From positions 1 through 64,000 of the forward strand of contig NZ_PVTR01000003.1 of the NCBI RefSeq assembly GCF_003003005.1: a DNA stretch of 64,000 nucleotides, given 5' to 3'. This stretch comes from Mongoliibacter ruber. Its GTDB lineage: Bacteria > Bacteroidota > Bacteroidia > Cytophagales > Cyclobacteriaceae. Shown here piece after piece: positions 62,786-64,000 of the stretch (its first letter is position 1; the number at the start of each line of letters is the position of its first letter). A model generated the notes under the pieces. The model did not search any database and was not told the origin of the DNA. It saw nothing but the letters and a program-made list of their open reading frames with translations. Position numbers and translations under genes: made by a program.

Positions 62786-64000
62786 TTATTCTTCAATTTG
62801 AAGTTTCTGAAGGATACCTTCTTCCTTCATGATCGCCTCAATATCAGCTACAGTTTTAGGCACAAAAGAACTTAGGTTTTTATTGCCATCTTCGGTAATC
62901 AGAATGTTGTCTTCAATACGCACACCGATTTGCCACCACTTTGGATCAACATCACTCCCCTTGGGAATATAAATCCCCGGTTCTACAGTCAGCACCATTC
63001 CCGGTTCAAACTTACCATTCCCACCTCTATCATGAACATCCAATCCCAAATGATGTCCTATGCCGTGAGGAAAAAATCTATGTCTCTCGCCTTCTTTTAT
63101 CAAGCCCAATTTCACCAGACCATCATCAATCACTTTTCTTGAAGCCCTATCCACAGCCTGAAAATCAGAACCTGGCTTACAGGCCGCAATACCCGCTTCC
63201 AAGGCTTCCAATACGATCTCATAAATTGCTTTTTCTTCGTCCGAAAAAACACCTTTGATAGGCACCGTCCTTGTAATATCTCCCGAATACCCCCTGTACT
63301 CAGCCCCGACATCCATCAAAATCAACCCATCCTGTAAGTCGGTTTTGTGATTTTCAACATAATGAAGAATAGTAGCATCGTTGCCGGCACCAACGATAGA
63401 ACCGTATCCCACTTCCTCTGCACCCATCGCTTTGTGTACAAATTCATGAACTCCTTGGATGGCCCTTTCAGAAATACCCGGCTTAATCGATCTAAAAGCT
63501 TCCATATGAGCTTTTCCTGAAATCACAACCGCCTTTTCCAGCACTTCCAGCTCCTCTGCAGTTTTGACAGCACGCATTTTATTCATAATGACTGCCAAGG
63601 TATTGTTTCTTGGAAGTTCTGACTGAATATTCAACAAACTGGTTTTTTCCACCATTTCCTTAAGCACTGCATTATGTTTGCCTCCTTCAATTTCGTCCAT
63701 TTCCATCGTTAAAATAGGACTGACGGCATTCCAATTGATATTTGGAGACTGCAAAAAATCTTTATTTAAGAATACTTGTTCAAAGCCAAGCTTTTCTTTA
63801 ACTCCTTCAATTCCCAATCTCTCTCCATCCCATTGTTCCCTCAGCGGGTCGCGAGGCTGCACATAGACAATTTCCGTCACTTTTTTGCCATTGAAATCTT
63901 GGGCTGTCTGAAATATGATCAATGCCGCATTTGGCTCCCTAAAACCTGTCAGATAAAAAAAGTCTGAGTTAGGTCTATAGGTAAATTCCGTGTCATTGGA
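62786..64000 (-). CDS. aminopeptidase P family metallopeptidase, 5' end outside window
   Basis: The frame is open from position 64000; the visible 404 residues begin SNDTEFTYRPNSDFFYLTGF, so the start codon lies beyond the window. The C-terminal pita-bread domain has the five metal ligands: D in MDVGAEYRGY and GDITRTVP, H in GIGHHLGLDVHD, E in TVEPGIYIP and E in GVRIEDNILITEDG. It removes N-terminal residues before proline. Apparent TTG start at 63922 is internal. Confidence 0.93.
   Translation of the reverse strand, partial: SNDTEFTYRPNSDFFYLTGFREPNAALIIFQTAQDFNGKKVTEIVYVQPRDPLREQWDGERLGIEGVKEKLGFEQVFLNKDFLQSPNINWNAVSPILTMEMDEIEGGKHNAVLKEMVEKTSLLNIQSELPRNNTLAVIMNKMRAVKTAEELEVLEKAVVISGKAHMEAFRSIKPGISERAIQGVHEFVHKAMGAEEVGYGSIVGAGNDATILHYVENHKTDLQDGLILMDVGAEYRGYSGDITRTVPIKGVFSDEEKAIYEIVLEALEAGIAACKPGSDFQAVDRASRKVIDDGLVKLGLIKEGERHRFFPHGIGHHLGLDVHDRGGNGKFEPGMVLTVEPGIYIPKGSDVDPKWWQIGVRIEDNILITEDGNKNLSSFVPKTVADIEAIMKEEGILQKLQIEE

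Overview
The window is a chromosomal segment of a Bacteroidota bacterium, most likely order Cytophagales and close to the Cyclobacteriaceae (Algoriphagus/Cyclobacterium type). This rests on family content (DUF4221, DUF4293, DUF4295, DUF4397, DUF5522, PorT-like barrels, Wzi/RemB-like protein, Tat-exported Gfo/Idh oxidoreductases with DUF1080 proteins), on promoters of the Bacteroidota form TTG-N19/20-TAnnTTTG, and on the near absence of Shine-Dalgarno sequences. The exact genus is inference. No phage, integrase, transposase, CRISPR array or tRNA gene was seen.

Layout. 1-500: 5' end of a 16S rRNA gene on the minus strand with its leader and promoter. 508-3220: three-gene overlapping operon (exported Gfo/Idh oxidoreductase and two DUF1080 proteins) matching 3-keto-glycoside metabolism. 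3.3-7.5 kb: BtuF-like protein, M42 peptidase, a four-helix-bundle gene broken by TGA, and a carboxyltransferase (pccB). 7.6-12.5 kb, plus strand: Ppx/GppA, Ldh-type dehydrogenase, a second exported Gfo/Idh enzyme, a DUF4397 lipoprotein, and a hairpin-rich gap. 12.5-25.6 kb, minus strand: cysE-cysM, outer-membrane proteins, a DivIC/FtsB-like protein, a response regulator, an NSS transporter, and a tightly overlapping seven-gene run (GlmU-like, holB, RimB-like protease, rimK, hemC, cyclophilin, RmlD-like), preceded by separately terminated L31.

25.9-35.7 kb, plus strand: two near-identical Uma2 genes, a winged-helix regulator with membrane partner genes and creD under two matching operators, a Wzi-like barrel, an ABC exporter, and comM. 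35.9-45.5 kb: a PLP sulfur-amino-acid enzyme, DUF4293, truA, a second ABC exporter, envelope proteins including a collagen-like lipoprotein, hemE, and a MOSC protein. 45.5-48.6 kb: dnaK behind an array of TGACA/TGTCA pentamers and a sigma-54-like core, then an orphan GroES-like protein. 48.7-55.2 kb: small hypotheticals, hemB, a TlpA thioredoxin, a porin, a HAD phosphatase, rocD with a Cys/His insert, and a 52-aa DUF5522 protein. 55.7-57.4 kb: rpmB-rpmG-DUF4295-ftsY. 57.5-64 kb: DUF4221 lipoprotein, pruA, YjjG with an ArsR regulator, a carboxypeptidase-regulatory-domain protein, and an aminopeptidase P that runs off the window.

Functional links: hemB, hemC and hemE lie apart in the window. 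rocD and pruA together cover ornithine to glutamate through glutamate semialdehyde. cysE and cysM make cysteine. rimK and the RimB-like protease probably act on one ribosomal-protein tail. Most of the window is housekeeping DNA. The least explained signals are regulatory or repetitive: the paired operators near creD, the dnaK upstream array, a 76-79 bp dispersed intergenic repeat, a 31-bp hairpin repeat that supplies the 3' end of a gene, and the mosaic Uma2 pair.
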